Source of the DNA: Alcanivoracaceae bacterium
GTDB lineage: Bacteria; Pseudomonadota; Gammaproteobacteria; Pseudomonadales; Alcanivoracaceae
Length of the DNA stretch: 64,000 nt
Reading direction: 5' to 3'
Assembly: GCA_023146255.1 (NCBI GenBank)
Contig: JAGLCJ010000010.1
Coordinates: forward strand, 1 to 64,000
The notes beneath the pieces were generated by a model. The model saw nothing but the letters and a program-made list of their open reading frames with translations, made no database searches and was not told where the DNA came from. Of the stretch, positions 7,368 through 15,357 are shown one piece after another (the stretch's first letter is position 1; each line of letters opens with the position of its first letter). Position numbers and translations under genes: made by a program.

Positions 7368-8054
7368 ATGGCAGTGATTTATCTCATCCGTCACGGCCAG
7401 GCATCGTGGGGCAAGGCAGATTACGACGATCTCTCCGCCACCGGCATTGCCCAGTCGCAACATCTTGGTGGCGTGCTGCTGAAACGGATTGGTCGGCCGG
7501 ATATGGTCGTGGCCGGGAATATGCGGCGGCACAAGCAGACCGCCGAACATGTGTTGACGCATATGGGTTTGTCGGCGGAGTGGCGCACCGATCCGGGCTG
7601 GAACGAGTACGACCATCAGGAACTGATCATTCGCCAGAATCCAAAGTACAGGAGCCGCACTTACATGATGGCGGACATGGCGCGCACCCTGAAGCCGAAG
7701 GAAGCGTTTCAGAGTTTTTTTGAACAGGCGCTGGATCGCTGGGTGTCCGGTGTGCATGACGACGAATATCAGGAAAGCTGGCCGATGTTCCGGCGGCGCA
7801 TTGATGACTCCCTGAACAGCATTGTCAATTATCAGGTCGACAGCGCCGTGGTGTTCACTTCCGGTGGCGCTATCAGTGCCACCGTCAAACGGCTGTGGAA
7901 TATGCCTGACGGCGAATGGCGCAAGCTGAACCGCGTCGTCGCCAACGCGTCCGTGACCAAGATTGTGGTTGGCCGGCGCGGCATGCATCTGAGCACCTTT
8001 AACGACCACGGACATTTTGAAGGCGAGCATAGCCGCCTGCTTACTTACCGCTGA
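7368..8054 (+). CDS. histidine phosphatase family protein
   Basis: A 228-residue protein of the phosphoglycerate-mutase-like superfamily. The catalytic LIRHGQASWG motif lies at residues 6-15 (phospho-accepting His9 after Arg8), and a later segment FTSGGAISATV replaces the usual second-histidine VSHG region, so the second conserved His is not obvious. In this operon it may dephosphorylate an intermediate or by-product of the kinase step, but no substrate can be read from the sequence. It starts 2 bases after the kinase stop and precedes a second SDR gene by 12 bases. Confidence 0.8.
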   Translation: MAVIYLIRHGQASWGKADYDDLSATGIAQSQHLGGVLLKRIGRPDMVVAGNMRRHKQTAEHVLTHMGLSAEWRTDPGWNEYDHQELIIRQNPKYRSRTYMMADMARTLKPKEAFQSFFEQALDRWVSGVHDDEYQESWPMFRRRIDDSLNSIVNYQVDSAVVFTSGGAISATVKRLWNMPDGEWRKLNRVVANASVTKIVVGRRGMHLSTFNDHGHFEGEHSRLLTYR

Positions 8055-8066
8055 CAGGAGCCCGAT

Positions 8067-8813
8067 ATGCGCAAGACCATTCTGATTACCGGTGCCAGCT
8101 CCGGCCTCGGCCGCGGCATGGCCCGCGAGTTCGCTGCCATGGGTCGCAATCTGGCGTTGTGCGCCCGGCGCACCGATCGTCTCGAAGAGCTGAAGCAGGA
8201 GCTGGAAAGCAAGCACAAGGGCATCAAGGTATCGGTGCGAGCACTGGACGTACTCAACTACGAGCAGGTGTTTGAAGTCTTCAAGGCATTCAATGAAGAG
8301 TTCGGCAAGATTGACCGCATCATCGTCAACGCCGGCATGGGCAAGGGCCAGCCGCTGGGCACCGGCTATTTCTGGGCTAACCGGCAAACCGCAGAAACCA
8401 ACTTTGTTGCTGCGCTGGCGCAGTGCGAAGCGGCGATGGAAATTTTCCGCGCCCAGAATGACGGCCATCTGGTGATGATCTCGTCGATGAGTGCCATGCG
8501 TGGTATGCCGAAGAATCTCACCACCTACGCCGCCACCAAGGCTGGCGTGGCATCGCTGACCGAGGGCATTCGCGCCGAGATGATCGGCAAGCCGATCAAG
8601 GTCAGCACCATCTATCCGGGCTATATCCGCTCGGAGATCAACGAAAAGGTCAAGAACACCCCGTTTATGGTCGATACCGAAACCGGCTGCCGTTTGCTGG
8701 TGCGCGCCATCGAGAAAGAATCCGCCGAGGCCTGCGTGCCGCGCTGGCCATGGGTGGTGATGGGCTTCCTGATGCGCAACCTGCCGCTGAAAATGATCAG
8801 CCGGATGTCCTGA
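8067..8813 (+). CDS. SDR-family oxidoreductase
   Basis: A 248-residue short-chain dehydrogenase with TGASSGLG (residues 8-15), basic residues after the second strand (CARRTDRLEEL) that favour NADP(H), the N-A-G motif in VNAGMGKG, Ser in ISSMS, and YAATK with the catalytic Tyr and Lys. The C-terminus has a hydrophobic PWVVMGFLMRNLP stretch that may associate with the membrane, as in several lipid-acting SDRs. The gene follows GACAGGAG and is the last of the ACAD10/11-like operon. Its stop abuts the stop of the convergent gene at 8814 with no spacer. Confidence 0.83.
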   Translation: MRKTILITGASSGLGRGMAREFAAMGRNLALCARRTDRLEELKQELESKHKGIKVSVRALDVLNYEQVFEVFKAFNEEFGKIDRIIVNAGMGKGQPLGTGYFWANRQTAETNFVAALAQCEAAMEIFRAQNDGHLVMISSMSAMRGMPKNLTTYAATKAGVASLTEGIRAEMIGKPIKVSTIYPGYIRSEINEKVKNTPFMVDTETGCRLLVRAIEKESAEACVPRWPWVVMGFLMRNLPLKMISRMS

Positions 8814-9197
8814 TCAGTCGGTGACCAGAACGATGCGGACGCTATCGTTCGCATCGTCCTGATACGACACCGCGTACTTCAGCTGACGCCGCTGCTGGCC
8901 CTCACCGATTCTGGCGTAGCAGATCCTGTGGCCGAGACGACGGTCCATGCCGACGCTCTGGACATCGCGTATGGCCTCGTTCAACGGTGCATGGGCAACC
9001 TGGGGATAAACCTGGCGAAGCTGCGACAGTACCAGCAGCGAATCACAGTCCGGCACCCCCTCATTACCCCAGGCGCGACCGTCTAACCAGAACAGTAGCG
9101 GCAGCATCAACAGCGCCAACATCAAACTGCCGCCGATGACAGCGACCCGTTCCGGGCCTGGGCGGCCGGCAGCCAGTGTGTGATCCGGATAATTCAT
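8814..9197 (-). CDS. hypothetical single-pass membrane protein
   Basis: A 127-residue protein with one strong hydrophobic segment (about residues 18-39) after a positively charged N-terminus, then a polar domain with three Cys residues, probably periplasmic. No family is recognised. It ends directly against the convergent SDR gene and its promoter region is shared with the divergent HTH protein gene at 9343. Confidence 0.6.
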   Translation of the reverse strand: MNYPDHTLAAGRPGPERVAVIGGSLMLALLMLPLLFWLDGRAWGNEGVPDCDSLLVLSQLRQVYPQVAHAPLNEAIRDVQSVGMDRRLGHRICYARIGEGQQRRQLKYAVSYQDDANDSVRIVLVTD

Positions 9198-9267
9198 GTA
9201 TGCCTTCCCTCGCTGATTAACGGCGCCTTACCCGGCGCTTCTGGTTTATTTCTGCTTGCAGCAGACT

Positions 9268-9300
9268 TGTTACTCCAAATAGTAACAGATACGTACTATT
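9268..9300. promoter_or_regulatory. overlapping operator-like dyads upstream of HTH gene
   Basis: TGTTACT-N6-AGTAACA (9268-9287) is a perfect 7-bp dyad. AATAGTA (9278-9284) and TACTATT (9294-9300) form a second dyad that overlaps it, and a further TAGTTAC lies at 9313-9319. The spacing covers the expected promoter of the gene at 9343, which encodes a small HTH-like protein. Autoregulation by that protein is the obvious hypothesis. Confidence 0.5.
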
Positions 9301-9342
9301 ATGGGGAATCGATAGTTACCCTGCCGGTGCTAGCGTACCGGC

Positions 9343-9771
9343 ATGTCGACCAGTATTGAGAAAGTCCAGTTCAGCGAACGCCTGCTTCAGGCCCTGTCAC
9401 GGTCCGGAATTTCCGCGGCCAGCCCGACCGCTGTGGCGCGCAAGTTCAACCTTCTGTACCCGGACACTCCGGTGTCGGTTCAGGCCGTCAGGCGCTGGCT
9501 CGAAGGTACCGCCATTCCTGCTCAGGAAAAGCTGGTGGTGCTGGCCGCATGGCTGCGCGTTTCGCCGGAGTGGCTGCGCTTCGGTGACAGCCCGCGATCA
9601 TCCTCCCGAAGCAACAGCAAAACGGTGCGGGAAACACCGCGCCATTATGATTCCGGAACCCTCACAACGCTGATTGAATTACTCTCCGAGGAACACCGGC
9701 AAATGATTGCACGCATCGTCACGGCGTTGCTGGAGAGCGAGGGTAAGACGATAAAAGGGTCACGGAAATAG
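9343..9771 (+). CDS. putative small HTH DNA-binding regulator
   Basis: A 142-residue protein whose first 80 residues resemble a Cro/CI-type helix-turn-helix: SPTAVARKFN followed by SVQAVRRWLEGTAIPAQEKL and LAAWLRVSPEWLRFG, the pattern of Xre-like proteins that read the start of a Cro-type fold. The middle is a Ser-rich linker and the last 45 residues form an amphipathic helix pair that may dimerise. No Shine-Dalgarno sequence is evident; a small hairpin (GCCGGT/ACCGGC, 9323-9342) lies directly before the ATG. Overlapping dyads upstream (9268-9300) are its likely operators. Targets are unknown. Confidence 0.7.
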   Translation: MSTSIEKVQFSERLLQALSRSGISAASPTAVARKFNLLYPDTPVSVQAVRRWLEGTAIPAQEKLVVLAAWLRVSPEWLRFGDSPRSSSRSNSKTVRETPRHYDSGTLTTLIELLSEEHRQMIARIVTALLESEGKTIKGSRK

Positions 9772-9912
9772 GTCTGTTGCCTGATTCTTCTCACTTGCGT
9801 CGTCACAAATGGCTTACACGGCGCAGGCGCAATATCGTAACCGCTGCTACCATTTGAAATCATTCTGATGGCATTGATCACAATAACCATAACAACGACG
9901 GTGAGGTTCCCA

Positions 9913-10608
9913 ATGCGCTCTGTTTTCCGTTCATTGATACTGGCCTTTTGCCTTCTGTCCGCCAGTGCTCTGGCGGACGAATGGAAACAAGTTCGCGTTG
10001 CCGGCGAACGCACCGATGTCAGCACCTGGGTAAAGCCCATCGAAGGCAACCCGTTGAATGCCTTTCGCGGCCAGACCGAAGTGCCCTACCCGATGCTGAC
10101 TGCTATTGCCGTACTGGCAGATGTCGAAAACTTTCCGGAGTGGGTGTTTCAGTGTCATTTTGCCCGGCTGATGCCGGAAGTCAGCAATGACCTTGCCTAC
10201 ATTCATATCAAGGGCATCTGGCCGGTATCGGATCGCGATGGTGTCGCACGCACCACTATCACTCAGGACAGCGATTCGTTGAAAACCACCCTGCGTTCAG
10301 TGGCGGCACATGGTGTGGTTGATGAGATAGAAGGCACGGTGCGTCTGCCGGCGCTGGATAATCGCTTTATTCTTGAGCCGCTGGCCGATGGCTGGACCCG
10401 GATTACCTTTGAAACCTTTGTTGATCCGGGCGGCATGATTCCGGCATGGCTGGCCAATCTGGTTGCCACCCGGGCGCCGCTGACCAGCTTGCAGAAAATG
10501 CAGGAGCGAATGGCGAAAAAGCGCTACCACCTGAAGGACAAATCGGAACTGCCGATTCAACTGCCCGGCACAGAAGAGATGATCTTTCCCGGCGGCGACC
10601 CACTGTAG
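9913..10608 (+). CDS. exported START-domain lipid-binding-like protein
   Basis: A 231-residue protein with a signal peptide (MRSVFRS, hydrophobic core, cleavage after ASALA near residue 21) and a START/SRPBCC-fold domain covering most of the mature chain. The start at 9913 follows GGTGAGG. Features that fit are the early VPYPMLTAIAVLADVENFPEW segment, the central GIWPVSDRDG stretch, the Thr-rich strand TRITFETFVDPGGMIP, and a long C-terminal helix after it. START domains hold hydrophobic ligands such as lipids or sterols in a deep cavity; in the periplasm this one could carry lipid. The true ligand cannot be read. Confidence 0.75.
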   Translation: MRSVFRSLILAFCLLSASALADEWKQVRVAGERTDVSTWVKPIEGNPLNAFRGQTEVPYPMLTAIAVLADVENFPEWVFQCHFARLMPEVSNDLAYIHIKGIWPVSDRDGVARTTITQDSDSLKTTLRSVAAHGVVDEIEGTVRLPALDNRFILEPLADGWTRITFETFVDPGGMIPAWLANLVATRAPLTSLQKMQERMAKKRYHLKDKSELPIQLPGTEEMIFPGGDPL

Positions 10609-10654
10609 CAGCCGTTGATCGGTGGCTCTTGCAGCCAGGCAAGATGATGGAGCG

Positions 10655-11566
10655 TCAGGCAACAGCCGCCCGCGCTGCCGGCGAGCGAGCGATATACGCC
10701 AGTGCCTGCTCGGTATCACCTTCCGTACGTGGATGAAACCGCGGTGATAACCAGCGCAATGTCCGCGTCACCACCAGACTGAACGGCGGCACATGATCGG
10801 TACGCCGACCGATCTGCTCCATCTGCAGCAGCAACCTGACGATGCCGGCATGGCCGATAGGTATGGCCGCCGGGCTCTGATCCTGCCTCGCCAGCGAACG
10901 GCCACCTTCGGCAATAAAATAGATAAACAGCGGAAACACAATTGCCATGATCGCCTGACGGCTCAGGTAAAATCCTGCTTCGGTCGCGCACAAATGCTCG
11001 TACAGATCGAACGCCACATTGCGATGCTCCACCTCTTCCGCCAGATGCCAGCGAAACAGATCGGCGACCACCGGATCGCCGTCATCCCAGCCGCAACTGT
11101 TCATCGCCCAGTCACCGAGCAAGCCGGTGAAGTGCTCGATGGCGGCGACCACGCCCACTCGGAAGATCAGCCACTGCTTTGCCGGAATGGCCTTCTTCAG
11201 CAGCGGAAGCGCGAACGGCGCTTCACCGAGAAACTGTTCGAATAGCCAATCGGCAGTACGACGATAACGATCGACATCGTAGCCATTGGCGCGCAGCCAG
11301 GCTTCGCCATGGCGATGGGCCTGGGCATGAATACCTTCCTGACGGATAAAGCCTTCCACATCTTCGCGCAGTTGCGGGTCAGTAATGTACGGCAGTGCCT
11401 TGTTATAAACACGGCAGAACCAGAGTTCACCGGCGGGCAACAGAAGATGGATACCATTGACCAGATGACTGGAGAACACATCCTCCGGCAACCAGTGCAC
11501 TGGCGATGCGGAAAGATCGAATTTCACCCGACGGGCTTTCAGGGTATGTCGTGAAGTGGCCTGCAT
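10655..11566 (-). CDS. PF10118-type metal-dependent hydrolase (ferritin-like)
   Basis: A 303-residue protein of the family annotated as 'predicted metal-dependent hydrolase'. The start at 11566 (MQATSRH) has GAGAG about 7 bases upstream and is preferred over the ATG at 11584. Candidate carboxylate/histidine metal ligands are spread over helices: RQEGIHAQAH, AIEHFTG and HLAEEVEHRNVAFD. This Glu and ExxH pattern suggests a diiron centre, so the enzyme may be an oxygenase rather than a hydrolase (inference). A second member is encoded at 32777-33649. It lies upstream of nothing else on its strand before the START gene, and 38 bases downstream of an epoxide-hydrolase-like gene, so the two may form an operon. 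Confidence 0.8.
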   Translation of the reverse strand: MQATSRHTLKARRVKFDLSASPVHWLPEDVFSSHLVNGIHLLLPAGELWFCRVYNKALPYITDPQLREDVEGFIRQEGIHAQAHRHGEAWLRANGYDVDRYRRTADWLFEQFLGEAPFALPLLKKAIPAKQWLIFRVGVVAAIEHFTGLLGDWAMNSCGWDDGDPVVADLFRWHLAEEVEHRNVAFDLYEHLCATEAGFYLSRQAIMAIVFPLFIYFIAEGGRSLARQDQSPAAIPIGHAGIVRLLLQMEQIGRRTDHVPPFSLVVTRTLRWLSPRFHPRTEGDTEQALAYIARSPAARAAVA

Positions 11567-11604
11567 GCTTTTCTCTCTCATCACGATTGGATCAGTGTTT
11601 TATT

Positions 11605-12546
11605 TCAGCCGGTTTTCGCCACTGGCAGTCCCACTCGCAATGCGGAGAATTTCTGCTCCTGACTGCCGGCGTCGACTGCTTCGGCAAAGTCACCGATCCA
11701 GCGAGCAATCAGGTCGGGATGACTGAGCGGCACCCAGTGATTGGCATCGATATCGCGGCGATACAGCTCGGTGACCCACTGATGCAGTTCTTCAAATAAC
11801 TGGGTGCCGACATAGTTGTCGCCGATCGGCACGATCAGCTGCACCGGTACATCGGTGTAGCGGGAGTCCGGTTTCAGCAACTTGCTCTGGAAGTTGGCGC
11901 GGTAAAGATTGACGCCGTTCTCTCCATCCTTGCGCTGATGCGGATTCGGATGGGTTTCGCGCACGCCTTCTCGCTTTTGCAGATAGCGAGGCCAGAGTTT
12001 GTCCATGCCGAGTTTCCACGGCAGCGGCGGAATCACCGGCAACTGGAAAAACATGATGTACCAGGACGACGCCAACTGGCGCAGGGCCTTGCGTTGTTCC
12101 GCCCAGGACAAGCTGGCGAAACGCCTGCGCATCCAGAAACCCATGTGATCAAGACAGGGCCCGGAGATGGTGGTGAACGACAGAATCCGCGAACGCAGCG
12201 GCTCGGTGGTAACCGACTCCCAGCTCTGGATCGAGCCCCAGTCATGGCCGGCAAGATGGAAGCGCCGGCCGGGGATCAGCGCCTCCACCACCGCCAGCAG
12301 GTCTGCCGACAACTGCGCCAAGCGGTAATCCTGAACCCGCGTCGGTACATCGGAATCACCGGTGCCGCGAACGTCATAGGCGATCACATAGAAGTGGTCG
12401 GCCAGCCGTTCAGCCACGGCTTGCCAGACCAGATGGTTGTCCGGGTAGCCGTGGACCAGCACCAGCGGCGACGCCGACCGGTCACCCCAGGTGGTCACCG
12501 CCAGCGCGACGCCGTCAGAAAGCACCGACCTTTGTGTGGAGTTCAT
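11605..12546 (-). CDS. alpha/beta hydrolase, epoxide-hydrolase-like
   Basis: A 313-residue alpha/beta hydrolase. The start at 12546 follows GAGGAA; the ATG 24 bases upstream lacks one. The oxyanion motif HGYP is at 32-35 and the nucleophile elbow GHDWGS puts Asp102 in the nucleophile position, which is typical of epoxide hydrolases and haloalkane dehalogenases and not of esterases. A likely catalytic His sits in DANHWVPLSHPD near the C-terminus, and a cap domain fits the segment between. It would open an epoxide or similar electrophile by a covalent Asp ester. It is followed closely by the PF10118 gene, so both may act in one oxidative pathway. Confidence 0.83.
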   Translation of the reverse strand: MNSTQRSVLSDGVALAVTTWGDRSASPLVLVHGYPDNHLVWQAVAERLADHFYVIAYDVRGTGDSDVPTRVQDYRLAQLSADLLAVVEALIPGRRFHLAGHDWGSIQSWESVTTEPLRSRILSFTTISGPCLDHMGFWMRRRFASLSWAEQRKALRQLASSWYIMFFQLPVIPPLPWKLGMDKLWPRYLQKREGVRETHPNPHQRKDGENGVNLYRANFQSKLLKPDSRYTDVPVQLIVPIGDNYVGTQLFEELHQWVTELYRRDIDANHWVPLSHPDLIARWIGDFAEAVDAGSQEQKFSALRVGLPVAKTG

Positions 12547-12670
12547 GCGGGATTCCTCGCAAACAGCCAAGACAGATGCAGTGGATATTAGTGACAGTGG
12601 TCAATGTCATTGTTGGCCGGACCGCAATCTGCGACTGCTCGCCAGTCACCCCCCGTCAAGATGCGAGGGC

Positions 12671-13585
12671 TCAGTCTTCGGCAAAGGCTGCGTACTGCTC
12701 GGCAAGAAAATCGATCAGGGCACGCACCGCCGGCAGCATGCCGCGACGTGACGGGAATACCAGATGAATTACTTCGCGACGCGGAGCCCAGTCCGGCAAC
12801 ACCCGCACCAACCGGCCCCGCCTGGCTTCCTCGTGCAGCATCAGAATCGGTAGCTGGACGATGCCGACCCCGGCCACCGCCGCCGCGCGCAACGCCACCA
12901 TATCGCTGGTGACGTAACGCGGCTGGTGCGCTACAACAACTTCACGGCCATCGTCATGGTGTAACACCCAGCTGTGCCGTTCATGCAGCATGTCACTGCG
13001 GCTGAGGCTCGGCCAATCGGCCAGTTGTTCCGGCGTTTGCGGCTGGCCACGTTTGGCGATCAGGGTCGGGCTGGCGACCAGACACTGGCCGCGATCCGAT
13101 AACACCCGCATCACCAGCCCGCTGTCCTCCAGCGGTAACGGTCGCACCCGGATGGCCGCATCAAAGCCCTCGTTCAGGACATCAACCCGGCGGTTGGTGG
13201 CCTCCAGATGCACCACTACCTTCGGGTAACGCAGCATGAACTCCGCCAACATCCGGTTGACGTGGAAATGCAGCAGCCCCACCGGGCAGCTCAGCCGGAT
13301 GATGCCCTGTGGCTCAGCCTGCAGGCTGTCGATGGCTTCCTGCGCCGCCTCGGCCTCCACCAGCATGGCGCGGCAATGCTGGTAGTAGCGCTGGCCCACC
13401 TCGGTGACAACAAAGCGGCGAGTGGAGCGCTGGATCAACCGGGTGCCGAGGCGCTCTTCCAACTGGGCGATGCGCCGGCTGAGTTTCGATTTCGGCATGG
13501 CCAGCGCCCGGCCGGCCGGGGCAAAGCCGCCGTGCTCGACCACCTGGACAAAGTAATAGAGATCGTTGAGATCCTGCATCGCCAT
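12671..13585 (-). CDS. LysR-family transcriptional regulator
   Basis: A 304-residue LysR-type regulator of the DNA-binding AaeR/DsdC-like group, with the wHTH at about residues 5-62 (FVQVVEHGGFAPAGRAL, then PKSKLSRRIAQLEERLG). Two ATGs lie 6 bases apart at the start; the second has better spacing from AGGAAAG. It is divergent from the ycaC-like gene at 13710 and a dyad lies between them, which makes it the likely regulator of the ycaC-pirin-FMN reductase-Kef block, probably responding to redox or electrophile stress (inference). Confidence 0.87.
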   Translation of the reverse strand: MAMQDLNDLYYFVQVVEHGGFAPAGRALAMPKSKLSRRIAQLEERLGTRLIQRSTRRFVVTEVGQRYYQHCRAMLVEAEAAQEAIDSLQAEPQGIIRLSCPVGLLHFHVNRMLAEFMLRYPKVVVHLEATNRRVDVLNEGFDAAIRVRPLPLEDSGLVMRVLSDRGQCLVASPTLIAKRGQPQTPEQLADWPSLSRSDMLHERHSWVLHHDDGREVVVAHQPRYVTSDMVALRAAAVAGVGIVQLPILMLHEEARRGRLVRVLPDWAPRREVIHLVFPSRRGMLPAVRALIDFLAEQYAAFAED

Positions 13586-13601
13586 GGCTTTCCTGAATAA
13601 A

Positions 13602-13625
13602 CATCGTTCTTAAATCAGGACGATG
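13602..13625. promoter_or_regulatory. candidate LysR operator
   Basis: CATCGT (13602-13607) and ACGATG (13620-13625) form a 6-bp dyad with 12 bases between, located 16 bases upstream of the LysR start and before the ycaC promoter. The position suits a LysR regulatory site for a divergent pair. Confidence 0.4.
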
Positions 13626-13709
13626 AATCCTTTTTGTTGACCTACCGGACAATTCGTCCCGTTTATAACATTAATAACACCATCCCATCATCCCCGAAAG
13701 GAGAAAGAC

Positions 13710-14336
13710 ATGAGCAAGCCTTACGTCCGTCTGGACAAGAACAACGCCGCCGTTCTGCTGGTGGATCACCAGACCGGCCTGCTGTCGCTGGTGCGCGACA
13801 TTCAGCCCGACAGCTTCAAGAACAATGTACTGGCACTGGCCGATCTCGCCCGCTACTTCAATCTGCCGACCATCCTCACCACCAGTTTCGAGGACGGCCC
13901 GAACGGCCCGCTGGTACCGGAGCTGAAGGAGATCTTCCCGGAGGCGCCCTTTATTCCGCGGCCGGGCCAGATCAATGCCTGGGATAACGACGACTTTGTT
14001 GCCGCGGTAAAAGCCACCGGCAAGAAGCAGCTGATCATTGCCGGCGTAGTCACCGAGGTGTGTGTGGCGTTTCCAACCCTGTCGGCGCTGGCGGAGGATT
14101 TCGACGTGTTCGTGGTCACCGATGCGTCCGGCACCTTTAACGAGATTACCCAACAGTCGGCATGGCAGCGAATGGCAGCACAGGGCGCACAGTTGATGAC
14201 CTGGTTTGGTGTTGCCTGCGAACTGCATCGCGACTGGCGCAACGATGTCGAAGGCCTGGGCCAGCTGTTTTCCAATCACATTCCGGATTACCGCAACCTG
14301 ATCAACAGTTATGTGACGCAGACGTCACGTCGTTGA
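13710..14336 (+). CDS. ycaC: YcaC-like isochorismatase-family hydrolase
   Basis: A 208-residue cysteine hydrolase very close in pattern and length to Escherichia coli YcaC. Catalytic-type residues are Asp19 (LLVDHQ), Arg84 (RPGQINAW) and Cys118 (GVVTEVCVAF), with the conserved cis-peptide Val-Thr just before the Cys. YcaC forms a ring-shaped octamer assembly and its natural substrate is not known. The start follows a strong GAAAGGAGAAAG. It is the first gene of a block running ycaC-pirin-FMN reductase-Kef antiporter, downstream of a divergent LysR regulator. Confidence 0.88.
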   Translation: MSKPYVRLDKNNAAVLLVDHQTGLLSLVRDIQPDSFKNNVLALADLARYFNLPTILTTSFEDGPNGPLVPELKEIFPEAPFIPRPGQINAWDNDDFVAAVKATGKKQLIIAGVVTEVCVAFPTLSALAEDFDVFVVTDASGTFNEITQQSAWQRMAAQGAQLMTWFGVACELHRDWRNDVEGLGQLFSNHIPDYRNLINSYVTQTSRR

Positions 14337-14346
14337 ACCTGGCGAT

Positions 14347-14376
14347 CCCGGCGCGCTATCGCGCCGGGAATTTTCT
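14347..14376 (+). terminator. intrinsic-terminator-like hairpin
   Basis: CCCGGCGCG (14347-14355), loop CTAT and CGCGCCGGG (14360-14368) form a 9-bp GC-rich stem, followed by AATTTTCT. It lies 11 bases after the ycaC stop, so it may terminate or attenuate transcription before the pirin gene. Confidence 0.65.
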
Positions 14377-14429
14377 GGTCAAGATAGGCAATTCAACGTG
14401 AGCACTCACCACAAAAACGGGAGGCAAAC

Positions 14430-15293
14430 ATGAAAAAAGTCATCGGCGTTTATCCGGCACCGGCACAGCATTGGGTTGGCAACGGCTTCCCGGTGCGCTC
14501 ACTGTTTTCCTATGAAAGCCTTGGCAAGCACGCCAGCCCGTTTCTGCTGTTCGATTATGCCGGCCCGGCAGAATTCACGCCGTCCGCCAAACCGCGCGGC
14601 GTCGGTCAGCATCCGCACCGCGGCTTTGAAACCGTGACCATCGCCTTTCAGGGCGAAGTAGCGCATCGCGATTCCACCGGTCAGGGCGGGGTGATCGGCA
14701 CCGGCGATGTGCAGTGGATGACAGCAGGCAGCGGCATCATTCATGAGGAGTTTCATTCCGAAGCCTTCAGCCGCAGCGGCGGGCCGTTTGAAATGGTGCA
14801 GCTGTGGGTCAATCTGCCGGCGAAGGACAAGATGACGGCACCGGGTTATCAAGCCATTCAACGGCAGACTATCCCGGTGGTCGCCTTGCCGGAGCAGGCC
14901 GGCGAAGTGCGGGTGATTGCCGGTGAGCTCGATGGTCATCAGGGTCCGGCGAAAACCTTCTCGCCGATGCATGTCTGGGATGTGCGCATTGGCGCCGGTC
15001 ACCGCGCCGAACTGCGTCTGCCGAATGGCTGGAATACCTTGCTTGCAGTGTTGCACGGCACCGTGCAGGTGAATGACGAGCATATCGCCCGCGAAGCGGA
15101 TCTGGTGGTGCTGGATCGCAGCGGCGAAACACTGACCATTGAAGCCAATGGCAACACCACCCTGATGCTGCTCAGCGGCGAACCCATTGATGAGCCCCTG
15201 GTTGGCTATGGTCCGTTTGTCATGAACAGTGATGCCGAGATCCGTCAGGCCATCGCCGATTACAACAGCGGACAGTTTGGCAGGATCGACTGA
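14430..15293 (+). CDS. pirin family protein
   Basis: A 287-residue bicupin of the pirin family. The metal site of the N-terminal cupin is intact: His61 and His63 in QHPHRGFETVT, His105 and Glu107 in GSGIIHEEFHS. Pirins bind Fe(II) and several act as quercetin 2,3-dioxygenases; others work as redox-sensing cofactors. The C-terminal cupin holds a conserved FSPMHVWD segment. It follows GGGAGG and lies 93 bases after the ycaC gene. Its stop lies in a short hairpin. A second pirin gene lies at 18455-19417, so the window encodes two. Confidence 0.88.
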   Translation: MKKVIGVYPAPAQHWVGNGFPVRSLFSYESLGKHASPFLLFDYAGPAEFTPSAKPRGVGQHPHRGFETVTIAFQGEVAHRDSTGQGGVIGTGDVQWMTAGSGIIHEEFHSEAFSRSGGPFEMVQLWVNLPAKDKMTAPGYQAIQRQTIPVVALPEQAGEVRVIAGELDGHQGPAKTFSPMHVWDVRIGAGHRAELRLPNGWNTLLAVLHGTVQVNDEHIAREADLVVLDRSGETLTIEANGNTTLMLLSGEPIDEPLVGYGPFVMNSDAEIRQAIADYNSGQFGRID

Positions 15294-15315
15294 CAGCCGC
15301 TTCGCTGGCTGTCAG
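15290..15315 (+). terminator. hairpin overlapping pirin stop codon
   Basis: CTGACAGCC (15290-15298) and GGCTGTCAG (15307-15315) pair in a 9-bp stem that contains the pirin TGA. There is no T-run, so it may be an attenuator or a 3'-end stabiliser rather than a terminator. Confidence 0.4.
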
Positions 15316-15357
15316 AATCAATCACCATTTCACAGGCAATGCTCAGGGAGAGCCAAT

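Noticed and set aside
7350..8468. Minus-strand frame of 372 residues over the histidine phosphatase and SDR genes
   Set aside because: It is antisense to two well-supported genes and has no recognisable motif.
13637..13663. TTGACC and TATAAC before ycaC as a sigma-70 promoter
   Set aside because: The spacing is 21 bases, too long for a normal promoter, so I do not call it.
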